Source: Acidobacteriota bacterium
GTDB lineage: Bacteria; Acidobacteriota; Terriglobia; Acidiferrales; UBA7541
DNA length: 64,000 nt
NCBI GenBank assembly: GCA_013289855.1
Contig: JABCZD010000015.1
Span: 43,345 to 107,344, forward strand
Direction: 5' to 3'
In this document: piece by piece, positions 44,297 through 52,730 of the stretch
Layout of the letters: every line of letters begins with the position of its first letter
How positions within the stretch are numbered: the stretch's first letter is position 1
Notes under the pieces: model-generated
The model's input: the letters and a program-made list of their open reading frames with translations, nothing else
Told to the model about the DNA's origin: nothing
Databases searched by the model: none
Position numbers and translations under genes: made by a program

Positions 44297-44325
44297 TTGA
44301 CACAAGTGTTCACTTCGGGTATGCT
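44297..44325 (+). promoter_or_regulatory. Strong sigma-70-type promoter upstream of element B
   Basis: TTGACA (44297-44302), 17-base spacer, TATGCT (44320-44325). There is no coding gene on the plus strand downstream; kdpC is on the other strand. So it should drive a non-coding transcript through element B, possibly antisense to kdpC. Confidence 0.6.
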
Positions 44326-44331
44326 TTTCTT

Positions 44332-44608
44332 GTTCAGAACTGTCTTCAAATCCAAGCCAACAACGCAATATAGACCCAGTTTCGCCATCTCGGGTCATGG
44401 TTTATGTTAGGTGCCGGACTTTAGTTTACCCTGAGGGACGAAGGGTCCGGCCTTTTTCATTTGGTGGGGCTGGCGCGTCGAATCGAGTCCCAGTACCGCT
44501 AACCATCTGGTTACTAAATTTAAGCTGTAACTCACGCAGAATGAACACTTGCAAAAGGTTGTGTAAACACAGGTACTTTAAGTCCCTTTGTTTTCACAAC
44601 CTTTTGCG
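44332..44608 (+). ncRNA. Candidate structured RNA / repeat element B
   Basis: In order: a stem GCCGGAC/GTCCGGC followed by CTTTTT (44413-44457, terminator-like), AATC, GTACC.GCTA (44493-44501), AGAATGAACACTT (44538-44550), and a long hairpin with arms GCAAAAGGTTGTG (44551-44563) and CACAACCTTTTGC (44595-44607). The hairpin tip is ACAGGTACTTTAAGTCCCTT. Same motif order as element A but different stem bases. Ends uncertain; it could also be a decayed mobile element. Confidence 0.35.
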
Positions 44609-44679
44609 ATTCCGAAGGGGCCAGCGGTCCCCCGCTTCACACCGCCGTGAGGCCCAGCCGGCCGCTTTCGTGCCTTCGG

Positions 44680-45294
44680 TTACTTCTTTACTACGCTCTT
44701 TTGCCACTTCTTTACTGGACTTGTGGCGTCCAATTCCATGTTCAATTCCAGGACATTCACCCGCGGCTCCCCCAAGATCCCAAACTGCCGCCCCAAGGTA
44801 CGCCGGGCCACCAATGCCCGCAAATCCGTCACGCTCATCCCGCGCTCTTTTGCCACGCGCGGAATCTGAAATTCCGCGGCGTCCGGCGAAATATCAGGAT
44901 CGAGGCCCGAAGCCGAAGTCGTCACCAAATCCACGGGAATCGCCGCCCCCGGATTTTCCGCGCGCAATTTTTCCACATCGCCCTTCACGCGGTCCAGCAA
45001 CGCATGATTGGTGGGTGCAAGATTCGATCCACCGGAATTGGCCGCGTCGTATCCATCGCCCGCCATGGAAGGCCGCGAATGAAAATATCCCGGCCCCGTA
45101 AACGTCTGCCCCAGCAACCGTGAGCCCACGACAGTTGCCTGACCGTTGCTTGCGTGGCTGTAGATCAAACTCCCGTTCGCCTTGGAAGGGAAGAGCAGTT
45201 GCGCCAGCCCAGTCACCGCGAAAGGATAAATCAAACCGAAAATCACGGTGGTGATGATGGTCATCAGTACGGCAATTCTAAAAGTTTCTTTCAC
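44680..45294 (-). CDS. kdpC: Potassium-transporting ATPase subunit C
   Basis: A 204-residue single-span protein: MKETFRIAVLMTIITTVIFG is the N-terminal helix, then the signature ANGSLIYS..G..VGSRLLGQ.F, YFHSRPS and GSNLAPTN. DPDISPDAAEFQIPRVAKER is the usual C-terminal stretch. It raises ATP affinity of the KdpFABC complex in the inner membrane. A Lys-rich tail ends the protein. Last gene of kdpFABC, 34 bases after kdpB. Confidence 0.95.
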   Translation of the reverse strand: MKETFRIAVLMTIITTVIFGLIYPFAVTGLAQLLFPSKANGSLIYSHASNGQATVVGSRLLGQTFTGPGYFHSRPSMAGDGYDAANSGGSNLAPTNHALLDRVKGDVEKLRAENPGAAIPVDLVTTSASGLDPDISPDAAEFQIPRVAKERGMSVTDLRALVARRTLGRQFGILGEPRVNVLELNMELDATSPVKKWQKSVVKK

Positions 45295-45328
45295 AGTGTC
45301 CTCGTCTTCGTCCTGGTCGTCGCGACGC

Positions 45329-47377
45329 TCACACCATATGCATGTAGCGAATAATTACGTCGATTAACTTAATCCCCACGAACGGAGCAACCACTCCGCC
45401 CAGGCCGTAAATCAGCACGTTTCTTCGCAGCAGCGCGGCCGCGCCCAGCGGACGGTAACGCACCCCGCGCAGCGCCAGCGGAATCAGCGCAATGATAATC
45501 AACGCATTAAAAATCACCGCGGAAAGAATCGCGGATTGCGGCGTAGCCAGGTGCATCACGTTCAAAACATTCAATTGCGGAAAGGCCCCGGCAAACATAG
45601 CCGGAATGATGGCGAAATATTTCGCCACGTCGTTGGCCACCGAAAAGGTGGTCAGCGCCCCGCGCGTAATCAGCAATTGCTTGCCGATTTCCACGATCTC
45701 GATCAGCTTCGTCGGGTTGGAATCGAGGTCCACCATGTTCCCGGCTTCTTTCGCCGCTTGCGTGCCGGTGTTCATGGCCACGCCCACGTCCGCCTGCGCC
45801 AGCGCCGGAGCGTCGTTGGTGCCGTCTCCGGTCATCGCCACCAGTTTGCCCTTGGCTTGTTCGCGCTTGATCAGCGCCATCTTGTCTTCCGGCTTGGCTT
45901 CCGCAAGAAAATCGTCCACGCCGGCTTGCCGCGCAATCGCCGCCGCCGTCAGCGGATTGTCTCCGGTAATCATCATGGTGCGGATGCCCATGGCGCGCAG
46001 GTGGTCGAAGCGCTCGCGCATTCCGCCCTTAACAATGTCCGTCAACGCGATGACGCCCAGCACGCGCCAGTTCTCCGTCACCAGCAGCGGCGTTCCTCCG
46101 CCGTTGGAGATCTCTGCGACAGCTTGCTCCGTTTCTGCTGACACGCGTTGCCCACGCTCGGCCACGTATTTTGCGATGGCGTCCTTCGCGCCCTTGCGAA
46201 TTTCCACGCCATCCAGGTTCACCCCGGACATGCGCGTCTGCGCCGTAAACGGCACAAACAAAGCTTCGCGCGTCGAGAGATCTCTTCCGCGCAATCCGTA
46301 CTTTTCTTTCGCCAGCACTACAATGGAACGCCCCTCGGGCGTCTCGTCCGCCAGCGATGCCAGTTGCGCGGCGCTCGCCAAATCCTTCTCATCAACTCCC
46401 GGCGAAGGCACAAAAATAGTCGCCGCGCGATTGCCCAAGGTAATCGTTCCGGTTTTATCCAGCAGCAAAATGTCCACGTCGCCCGCGGCTTCCACCGCGC
46501 GGCCGGACATAGCCAAAACATTGCGCCGCACTAACCGGTCCATTCCCGCAATGCCAATCGCCGAAAGCAGTCCACCAATGGTGGTCGGGATCAGGCATAC
46601 CAGCAGCGCCACCAGCACGAACAAGCTCTGTGGCGCGCCGGAATAAACCGCGAAAGGTTGCAGCGTCACCACCGCCAGAAGGAACAGAATGGTCAGGCCA
46701 GCCAGCAAAATGTTCAGCGCAATTTCGTTCGGCGTCTTCTGGCGTTCCGCGCCTTCCACCAGCTTGATCATGCGGTCGATGAACGTCTCGCCCGGATTCG
46801 AGGTGATCTTCACCTTGATCTGGTCCGAGAGCACGCGCGTTCCGCCTGTAACCGCCGAGCGATCGCCGCCCGATTCGCGAATCACCGGCGCGGATTCGCC
46901 GGTAATTGCCGATTCGTCCACCGAAGCGATGCCCTCGATCACTTCGCCGTCGCCGGGAATCATCTCTCCAGCAACCACGAACACGATGTCCCCGGCGCGC
47001 AATTTCGCGCCGGACACTTCCTCCATCTCGCCATCATGGGTGAAGCGATGCGCCACGGTTTCCGCGCGCGACTTGCGTAGCGTATCCGCCTGCGCCTTGC
47101 CGCGGCCCTCCGCCATGGCCTCCGCGAAATTTGCAAACAGCAGCGTAAACCACAGCCAAATCGTAATCTGCAAGCTGAACGCAAACCCCGCGGCGTGATG
47201 CATTACGCCGTGCGTCAGGTCGATGCTCGCCGCTACGGCTCCGACCTCCACCACAAACATCACCGGATTCCGCCACATCAGGCGCGGATCGAGTTTCAGC
47301 ACCGAATCCCATACTGCCCGCCCCACCAGAGCGCCGTCCGTAAACGAAGAAGTTCGAGAATGCACCGTTGGGCTCAT
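45329..47377 (-). CDS. kdpB: Potassium-transporting ATPase ATP-binding subunit B
   Basis: A 682-residue P-type ATPase that powers KdpA. Phosphorylation site LLLDKTGTITLGNRAA; actuator loop SAITGESAPVIRESGG (TGES); TGDGTNDAPALAQADVG hinge; and the several helices. Standard length. It is 6 bases downstream of kdpA and 34 upstream of kdpC, so one operon. Confidence 0.97.
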   Translation of the reverse strand: MSPTVHSRTSSFTDGALVGRAVWDSVLKLDPRLMWRNPVMFVVEVGAVAASIDLTHGVMHHAAGFAFSLQITIWLWFTLLFANFAEAMAEGRGKAQADTLRKSRAETVAHRFTHDGEMEEVSGAKLRAGDIVFVVAGEMIPGDGEVIEGIASVDESAITGESAPVIRESGGDRSAVTGGTRVLSDQIKVKITSNPGETFIDRMIKLVEGAERQKTPNEIALNILLAGLTILFLLAVVTLQPFAVYSGAPQSLFVLVALLVCLIPTTIGGLLSAIGIAGMDRLVRRNVLAMSGRAVEAAGDVDILLLDKTGTITLGNRAATIFVPSPGVDEKDLASAAQLASLADETPEGRSIVVLAKEKYGLRGRDLSTREALFVPFTAQTRMSGVNLDGVEIRKGAKDAIAKYVAERGQRVSAETEQAVAEISNGGGTPLLVTENWRVLGVIALTDIVKGGMRERFDHLRAMGIRTMMITGDNPLTAAAIARQAGVDDFLAEAKPEDKMALIKREQAKGKLVAMTGDGTNDAPALAQADVGVAMNTGTQAAKEAGNMVDLDSNPTKLIEIVEIGKQLLITRGALTTFSVANDVAKYFAIIPAMFAGAFPQLNVLNVMHLATPQSAILSAVIFNALIIIALIPLALRGVRYRPLGAAALLRRNVLIYGLGGVVAPFVGIKLIDVIIRYMHMV

Positions 47378-47383
47378 GGCTAG

Positions 47384-49156
47384 TTAGAAAGATCTCCCTG
47401 CGAGCATCAGCAAATGCTCAAGAATCGGGCCAAGACTCAGCACCGGGAAAAATGTCAGCGCGCCGATAATCAGCACGGTAGAAACCAGCAGCATGCTAAA
47501 CAGCGGCGTGGTCACCGGAAAAGTTCCGGCGGATTGCGGCACGGTTTTCTTGCGCGCCAGATTCCCGGCAATGGCCAGAATCGGAATCACCGCAAAGAAT
47601 CTTCCGAGCAATGTTGAAATGCCAGTGGACGCGTTGAACCACTGTGTATTGGCATTAATCCCGGCGAAGGCCGAACCGTTGTTCCCGGTCGCCGAGGTAA
47701 ACGCGTAGAAGATCTGCGACAGTCCGTGCGGCCCGGGATTGCTGATGCTGGAAGTGCCAAACGCGGAGACCGACGACACCGCGGAAAAGAGCAGCACCGT
47801 CAGCGGGAAAATAAGAATGGCCAGCGCCGCCATCTTCACGTCGTAGGCTTCGATCTTCTTGCCCAGATATTCCGGTGTTCTGCCCACCATCAAGCCAGCA
47901 AGAAACACCGCGAGAATCACAAACACCAGCATTCCGTACAGTCCAGAGCCCACGCCGCCGAACACCACCTCACCCAGCAAAATGTTGGTGAGCGGCACAA
48001 GTCCGCCGAGCGGCGTAAACGAGTCATGCCACCCGTTGATGGCCCCGCAACTGGCATCGGTCGTCACCGTCGCGAATAGCGCCGAATTGGTGATTCCAAA
48101 GCGCACTTCCTTGCCTTCCATGTTTCCACCGGATTGCGTCGCGCTCGCTTGCTGGTCCACTCCCGCCAGCAGCGGATTCCCGCGCGCCTCCGCCCAATAC
48201 GCCGTACTCACGCCCACAAGGAACAGCGACAGCATCGCGGCCCACACCGCCCAGCCATGCCGCGGCGAATGCGTCATGCGTCCCAGCGTGAACGTCAGCC
48301 CCGCAGGGATCGCAAAAATGAGAATCATCTGCAGAAAATTGGAAAACGGTGTCGGATTCTCAAAAGGATGCGCGCTGTTGGCATTAAAAAATCCTCCGCC
48401 ATTCGTGCCAAACATCTTGATGGCTTCCTGCGACGCCACCGGCCCGGTGGCAATAATCTGTTGCGTAACCACCTTGCTTGTCGGTTTGCCGTCGGCGCCC
48501 GTGCCGGTAATTGTCTGTGGTTCCACCAGCTGCGCCGTCGCATACGGCTTCAGATTCTGCACCACGCCCTGCGATACAAATATCATGGCGATCAGCAAAC
48601 ACGCCGGCAGCAACACCCACAAAAGGCAGCGCGTCATGTCTACCCAGAAATTTCCGATGGTTTTCGACTCCCGGCGCGAAATGCCACGAATCAGCGCAAT
48701 CGCTAGCGCGATGCCCACCGCCGCCGAAGTAAAATTGTGATACGCCAACCCGGCCATTTGGGTCAGGTAACTCATCGTGGTTTCCGGCGTGTACGCCTGC
48801 CAGTTGGTATTCGTGGTGAATGACGCCGCGGTGTTCCACGCCAGATACGATTCCAGATTCGTGAATTTTTGCGGATTAAGTGGCAGCCACAATTGCACGC
48901 GCTCCATCAAGTACAACAGCAGCATGGAGACGCCGCTGAACACCAGCATGGCCACGCCGTATTCCGTCCAGCGCATCTCGCGCTTTTCGTCGACGCCCGC
49001 AAGCCGGTAAATCAGCCGCTCGATCGGCCGCAGAATGAAATCGAGAAAAGTTTTCTCTCGCTCAAACACGCGTACCATAAAAACGCCCAGCGGCTTGGTT
49101 AGCAGAAAAACCGCCGCGACAAACAGTCCGATCTGAAACCAGCCATTCGCACTCAT
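47384..49156 (-). CDS. kdpA: Potassium-transporting ATPase potassium-binding subunit A
   Basis: A 590-residue channel-like subunit with four repeated MPM units. Visible are WNTAASFTTNTNWQAYTPE and SQEAIKMFGTNGGGFFNANS, selectivity-filter-like loops, plus NNGSAFAGINANTQWFN near the end. The start is ATG 49156 (MSANGWFQIGLF), two bases after kdpF; the longer upstream frame includes kdpF in another frame and is not real. Confidence 0.97.
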   Translation of the reverse strand: MSANGWFQIGLFVAAVFLLTKPLGVFMVRVFEREKTFLDFILRPIERLIYRLAGVDEKREMRWTEYGVAMLVFSGVSMLLLYLMERVQLWLPLNPQKFTNLESYLAWNTAASFTTNTNWQAYTPETTMSYLTQMAGLAYHNFTSAAVGIALAIALIRGISRRESKTIGNFWVDMTRCLLWVLLPACLLIAMIFVSQGVVQNLKPYATAQLVEPQTITGTGADGKPTSKVVTQQIIATGPVASQEAIKMFGTNGGGFFNANSAHPFENPTPFSNFLQMILIFAIPAGLTFTLGRMTHSPRHGWAVWAAMLSLFLVGVSTAYWAEARGNPLLAGVDQQASATQSGGNMEGKEVRFGITNSALFATVTTDASCGAINGWHDSFTPLGGLVPLTNILLGEVVFGGVGSGLYGMLVFVILAVFLAGLMVGRTPEYLGKKIEAYDVKMAALAILIFPLTVLLFSAVSSVSAFGTSSISNPGPHGLSQIFYAFTSATGNNGSAFAGINANTQWFNASTGISTLLGRFFAVIPILAIAGNLARKKTVPQSAGTFPVTTPLFSMLLVSTVLIIGALTFFPVLSLGPILEHLLMLAGRSF

Positions 49157-49158
49157 AA

Positions 49159-49245
49159 CTAGAATTTCTCCGGTTTCAACAACGCGAACATCAGGTACCC
49201 GAACAGCAGTACGCACACCACCATCAGCAAGAAATTGCCCGTCAT
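49159..49245 (-). CDS. kdpF: KdpF small subunit
   Basis: A 28-residue single-helix peptide MTGNFLLMVVCVLLFGYLMF then ALLKPEKF; the PEKF end is typical of KdpF. It stabilises the KdpABC complex. ATG 49245-49243, TAG 49161-49159. The kdpA ATG comes two bases later. It is usually missed because of its size. Confidence 0.9.
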   Translation of the reverse strand: MTGNFLLMVVCVLLFGYLMFALLKPEKF

Positions 49246-49259
49246 TCGGAACGCTCCCG

Positions 49260-49346
49260 TTACTTCAGCCGCTCGCAAGCCCGCAAATACAGAATCGCGA
49301 TGCCAAAAAATACCAATGTCACCACAATGAACATTAAGTCGTGCAC
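49260..49346 (-). CDS. 28-residue membrane peptide upstream of kdpF, function unknown
   Basis: From GTG 49346 to TAA 49260-49262: MHDLMFIVVTLVFFGIAILY, then LRACERLK. It has one hydrophobic helix with a basic end. AGGAG at 49352-49356 lies five bases before the GTG, a strong ribosome-binding site, and the stop is 14 bases before the kdpF ATG. I recall similar tiny ORFs ahead of kdpF or kdpA, with a CxRL-type ending, in other phyla. It is likely an unannotated part of the Kdp operon. Confidence 0.6.
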   Translation of the reverse strand: MHDLMFIVVTLVFFGIAILYLRACERLK

Positions 49347-49554
49347 AAACGCTCCTTGGCCGAAACTCACGAATCCTATCGTTCGAGGTCTTAGGAAACA
49401 CTCAAGGCCACCTAAAGATTTTGTTAGTACGCTCGCCGCATGACGGAGCGCGGCGCGGTACGCACCTAAAACAAAAAGACTTAGCGTGCGGGCGACGCCT
49501 TTCTGCCGCGTCTAGGGCTAGCTACAGGATTCGTTGTCGCAACTTACCGTTCGC

Positions 49555-49568
49555 GGGGGATATCCCCC
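49555..49568. promoter_or_regulatory. GGGGGATATCCCCC palindrome in the kdpF / DUF892 divergent region
   Basis: A perfect 14-base palindrome 53 bases before the DUF892-protein ATG. It is short but sits in a divergent regulatory region, so it could be an operator. No known regulator matched. Confidence 0.3.
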
Positions 49569-49620
49569 TCTCTCCACCGTCACTACTGTCGATGAGCAGC
49601 ACCAAACTCCGGAGGACCTC

Positions 49621-50184
49621 ATGGAAACCCAAGCATTAAAAGAACTATTCATCGACGAATTAAGAGACCTGTACAACGCCGAAAATCAGCTCATCAAAGC
49701 GCTTCCGAAGATGGCCAAAGCCGCCACCTCGGAAGAGCTGCGAAGCGGTTTTGAGTCGCACCTTGAACAGACCAAGGGCCACGCACAACGCATTGAAGAA
49801 ATCTTTCAGCGCCTGGGCGAAAAGGCTACCGGTAAGAAATGCAAGGCTATGGAGGGTCTGATCGCCGAAGGCGCCGAAGCGATGGGCGAAGACTTCGCAG
49901 GTGAAGTCATGGATGCCGCCTTGATCGGTGCCGCCCGTCGCGTTGAACACTATGAAATCGCGGCTTACAGCACGGTCATAAAGTTCGGCGAACTGCTCGG
50001 CGAAGACGAAGCCGTAAATCTGCTGGAACATACCCTCGAGGAAGAAACCGCAACCGACGAGAAGCTGGTAAGCATTGTGGATGAGTTCACCGTCGAGGAT
50101 TCCGGTTCGGCGGACGAGTCCGACGAAGAGGCGGACTCGCCGGCTCCCACAAATAACAAGAAGGCGCGGTCCGCGCGCGCCTAA
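49621..50184 (+). CDS. Ferritin-like DUF892 (YciE/YciF-type) protein
   Basis: A 187-residue four-helix-bundle protein. METQALKELFIDELRDLYNA is the family opening, then ALPKMAKAATSEELRSGFES, HLEQTKGHAQRIEEIFQRLG, RRVEHYEIAAYSTVIKFGEL and EEETATDEKLVSI. The Glu and His residues spaced for a di-metal centre are present. Members respond to stress; the reaction is not known. GGAGG lies seven bases upstream of the ATG; an upstream start (49534) is less likely. Acidic tail and Lys-rich end. A strong terminator follows. Confidence 0.9.
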   Translation: METQALKELFIDELRDLYNAENQLIKALPKMAKAATSEELRSGFESHLEQTKGHAQRIEEIFQRLGEKATGKKCKAMEGLIAEGAEAMGEDFAGEVMDAALIGAARRVEHYEIAAYSTVIKFGELLGEDEAVNLLEHTLEEETATDEKLVSIVDEFTVEDSGSADESDEEADSPAPTNNKKARSARA

Positions 50185-50232
50185 GCGCAATCTCGGGCTG
50201 TTTCGCAAGCAATTTCACAACAGTTTCACAGC

Positions 50233-50280
50233 ATCCGGACGCTGGCCACTTGCTGCCTTGCGTCCGGATTTTTCTTTTTC
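50233..50280 (+). terminator. Rho-independent terminator after the DUF892 gene
   Basis: ATCCGGACGC (50233-50242), loop, GCGTCCGGAT (50260-50269), then TTTTCTTTTTC. A clear 10-base stem with T-rich tail, 48 bases past the stop. Confidence 0.85.
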
Positions 50281-50446
50281 TTCTTTCGCTAAAAAAATTG
50301 TTGCTTCGCAGCCGCTCTGGAGGGAAACTCCCATCGGCCCGGACAGTCATCTGCCCGTACTGAATCGATTCAACGTTACGCGTTAGTGCTTGACGTTCGT
50401 GCTCCACGCTCATGATGTACTTCCATGCTTCAGTCGAGAGGTGCGC

Positions 50447-51163
50447 TTGAGAAATCGCTTGATTCTGAGCCTCGGCTTCCTCGCTTGCTTCGCCGCGTCG
50501 TCCGTCGCCGCGCCCGACGCGCAGAATGCCTGCTCCGGAGATCCCGAGCACCCGCGCCAACTCTTTAACGGCAAGGATCTCACCGGCTGGAAACACGTCG
50601 GGCCTGGGAACATGACGGTCGAACCTGACGGCCTGATTCACACCCACGGCGGCATGGGACTGCTGTACTGGACCGGCGGCAAAGTTGGCGACTGCCACAT
50701 CCACGTGGTCTACCGCATGCGCGATGAAAACGACAATTCCGGCGTCTTCATTCGCATCCCCATCGAGCCCCGCGTGGAGTGGATGCCCGTGCACTATGGT
50801 TTCGAGGTGCAGATCGACAATCACCCGGAAGCCTCCAAGGAAGATGAATACCACTCCACCGGCATGCTGTATTCCCTAACCAAGCCGCTCGCAAAAGCCT
50901 GGAAGCCCGGCCCCGAGTGGAACGTCATGGACATCACTCTCGATGGTTCACGCACTATCGTGGTCCTTAACGGCGTGAAAATCACCGACTACAAAGACGG
51001 CGATCCGGTCCCGCCGCGCAAATTCGATTTCGAGCCACAGCGCGGTCCGCGCCCCGATTTCGGTTTTATCGGCCTGCAAAATCACAGTGATCACGACGTA
51101 GTCTTTTTCAAAGAAGTCTCCATTGCACCGCTGAAAAAGGAAGCCCTTTCGCCCAAACCATAG
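50447..51163 (+). CDS. Exported DUF1080 (3-keto-disaccharide hydrolase-like) protein
   Basis: About 238 residues. A signal peptide (RLILSLGFLACFAASSVAAP) leads to a concanavalin-like sandwich with the DUF1080 opening RQLFNGKDLTGWKHVGPGNM. Further marks are DNSGVFIRIPIEP, YGFEVQIDNHPE and EWNVMDITLDGSRTIVVLNG. Family members cleave 3-keto-glycosides or bind sugars in the periplasm. TTG 50447 follows GAGAGGTGCGC and gives a signal peptide at the N-terminus; longer frames do not. The next gene, an exported Gfo/Idh/MocA oxidoreductase, is 100 bases away. Confidence 0.85.
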   Translation: MRNRLILSLGFLACFAASSVAAPDAQNACSGDPEHPRQLFNGKDLTGWKHVGPGNMTVEPDGLIHTHGGMGLLYWTGGKVGDCHIHVVYRMRDENDNSGVFIRIPIEPRVEWMPVHYGFEVQIDNHPEASKEDEYHSTGMLYSLTKPLAKAWKPGPEWNVMDITLDGSRTIVVLNGVKITDYKDGDPVPPRKFDFEPQRGPRPDFGFIGLQNHSDHDVVFFKEVSIAPLKKEALSPKP

Positions 51164-51178
51164 CGACGACTTTTGCAG

Positions 51179-51200
51179 GCGCCGGACTTTAGTCCGGCCT
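51179..51200. repeat. GCCGGACTTTAGTCCGGC palindrome, copy 1
   Basis: GGCGCCGGACTTTAGTCCGG, then CCTG. An identical 24-base copy is at 52680-52702. Both lie in 3' intergenic positions around the oxidoreductase gene. Confidence 0.8.
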
Positions 51201-51262
51201 GATTCTCGGAAATTTTGCAGTCGAGTAGGGATTTAAACCAAATCATCGGAGAAGGGAATCAC

Positions 51263-52639
51263 ATGAAAAAAAGAAAAGATTTCTCGCGTCGCGAATTCCT
51301 GCAAACTGGCGCCGTAGCCGCTGGCAGCTTGCTCGCCGCGAGCAGCGCGAAATCCGACAACACCGTCCTTCTCGACCCGCACCCTTACACCACCGCTGTA
51401 CAATCCACGGCCGCCAGCGATCGTGTCCGCTTTGGCATGATCGGCATCGGCATGCAAGGCTCCGGCCTGCTCACCGAAGCCATCACTCTCCCGGGCGTCG
51501 AATGCGTGGGCGCGGCCGATCTGTACGATGGCCGCCACCTGCTAGCCCGCGAAATCACCGCGAACGGCGCTCTCCCCGTAACCCGCCATTATCAGGAGCT
51601 TCTCGATCGCAAAGATATCGATTGCATCGTCGCCGCCGTGCCCGACCACTGGCACAAACGCGTGGTCGTCGACGCCTGCAACGCCGGCAAAGATATTTAT
51701 TGCGAGAAGCCCATGTCCCACACCGCGGAACAAGGTTTTGCCATGGTCGCCGCCGCGCAAAAAAATAACCGCATCGTGCAAATCGGTTCGCAGCGCGTCA
51801 GCTCCGTTCTCGGCGCCAAAGCCCGCGACCTGTACCACGAAGGCGTCATCGGCGATGTGGAAATGGTGGAGCTCACGCTGGGACGCAACGACCCTACCGG
51901 AGCGTGGGAATATCCTCCGCCGCCGGATCTTTCCCCGGCAAATCTCGATTGGGACACCTGGCTCAACGATGCGCCGAAAATTCCGTTCAACAATTTACAT
52001 TTCGCGCGTTGGCGCTGCTGGAAAGAATACGGCACCGGAGTTGGCGGCGACTTGATGGTCCATCTGATTAGCGGCATGCAATTCACTCTCGGTTGGAACG
52101 AAATCCCGCGCAGCGCGCAGGCGCTTGGCGGCATCTTCCGCTGGCCCGATGGGCGCAACATGCCCGACCTGCACGTAGTCCTCTTTGATTATCACGGCAT
52201 TCCTGTCTACGTTCGGCTGGGCTTGGGCACGGAAACCACGGAGCTCGCGCGCTTCATGGGGCCGAAAGGCATTTTGGACACGGGCGAAACCGACATTAAG
52301 CTTTCGCCGCAACGCGGTATTGATACCAGCCCAAGCTACTACAGCAGCGGCTACCCGCTAAAAATGCGCGAAGCCTATGTGAAGCAATGGCACGCGGAAC
52401 ACGATCCCCCAGTTGGCAAAGAGCCCTTCATGACCGACACGATTTATAAAGGTTGGGACTGGGACGACATGCGCCCGCACCTTTGGAATTTCTTTCAAGC
52501 CGTAAAATCGCGCAAGCCCGTGGTCGAAGACGCCGTCTTCGGCAATCACGCCGCCATCGCTTGCCACATGGCCAACGCGTCCTATTTCAGTAAGAAGCCG
52601 GTTTACTGGGACGAATCCACGCGCACCATCAAAACGTAA
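51263..52639 (+). CDS. Tat-exported Gfo/Idh/MocA-family oxidoreductase
   Basis: About 458 residues. Tat signal FSRREFLQTGAVAAGSLLAA (R11, R12 region), Rossmann part GMIGIGMQGSGLLTEA, DCIVAAVPDHWHK and CEKPMSHTAEQG (the EKP motif). The C-terminal alpha/beta domain follows. Enzymes of this family act on sugars and inositols with bound or free NAD(P); exported ones are typical of acidobacteria and planctomycetes. Together with the DUF1080 gene it suggests periplasmic 3-keto-sugar chemistry. The ATG has GGAGAAGGG upstream. Confidence 0.92.
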   Translation: MKKRKDFSRREFLQTGAVAAGSLLAASSAKSDNTVLLDPHPYTTAVQSTAASDRVRFGMIGIGMQGSGLLTEAITLPGVECVGAADLYDGRHLLAREITANGALPVTRHYQELLDRKDIDCIVAAVPDHWHKRVVVDACNAGKDIYCEKPMSHTAEQGFAMVAAAQKNNRIVQIGSQRVSSVLGAKARDLYHEGVIGDVEMVELTLGRNDPTGAWEYPPPPDLSPANLDWDTWLNDAPKIPFNNLHFARWRCWKEYGTGVGGDLMVHLISGMQFTLGWNEIPRSAQALGGIFRWPDGRNMPDLHVVLFDYHGIPVYVRLGLGTETTELARFMGPKGILDTGETDIKLSPQRGIDTSPSYYSSGYPLKMREAYVKQWHAEHDPPVGKEPFMTDTIYKGWDWDDMRPHLWNFFQAVKSRKPVVEDAVFGNHAAIACHMANASYFSKKPVYWDESTRTIKT

Positions 52640-52679
52640 GGTGAAGGCGCGATGTGTGTCTTATGCTTTAATTGTGTCG

Positions 52680-52702
52680 GCGCCGGACTTTAGTCCGGCC
52701 TG
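52680..52702. repeat. GCCGGACTTTAGTCCGGC palindrome, copy 2
   Basis: Same sequence as 51179-51200. It is placed between the oxidoreductase and the cytosine deaminase. Confidence 0.8.
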
Positions 52703-52730
52703 CTCACTGCAGGTTCGTCGCAAAAAATAA

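Larger units (their letters stand above)
43829..44679. other. 851-base gene-free region with IS-end relic, promoter and element B
   Basis: Frames at 43860-44060 and 44171-44398 (minus) look unlike protein. The stretch contains an IS-end-like sequence (44143-44163), a strong promoter (44297-44325) and element B (44407-44608), then runs into the kdpC 3' end. Confidence 0.6.

Noticed and set aside
44397..45101. 234-codon plus-strand frame
   Set aside because: Mostly antisense to kdpC, with Arg/Pro/Ser-rich sequence; no ribosome-binding site.
49159..49401. 80-codon minus frame containing kdpF
   Set aside because: Only its last 28 codons are KdpF; the upstream part overlaps the separate 28-codon ORF in another frame and has no KdpF similarity.
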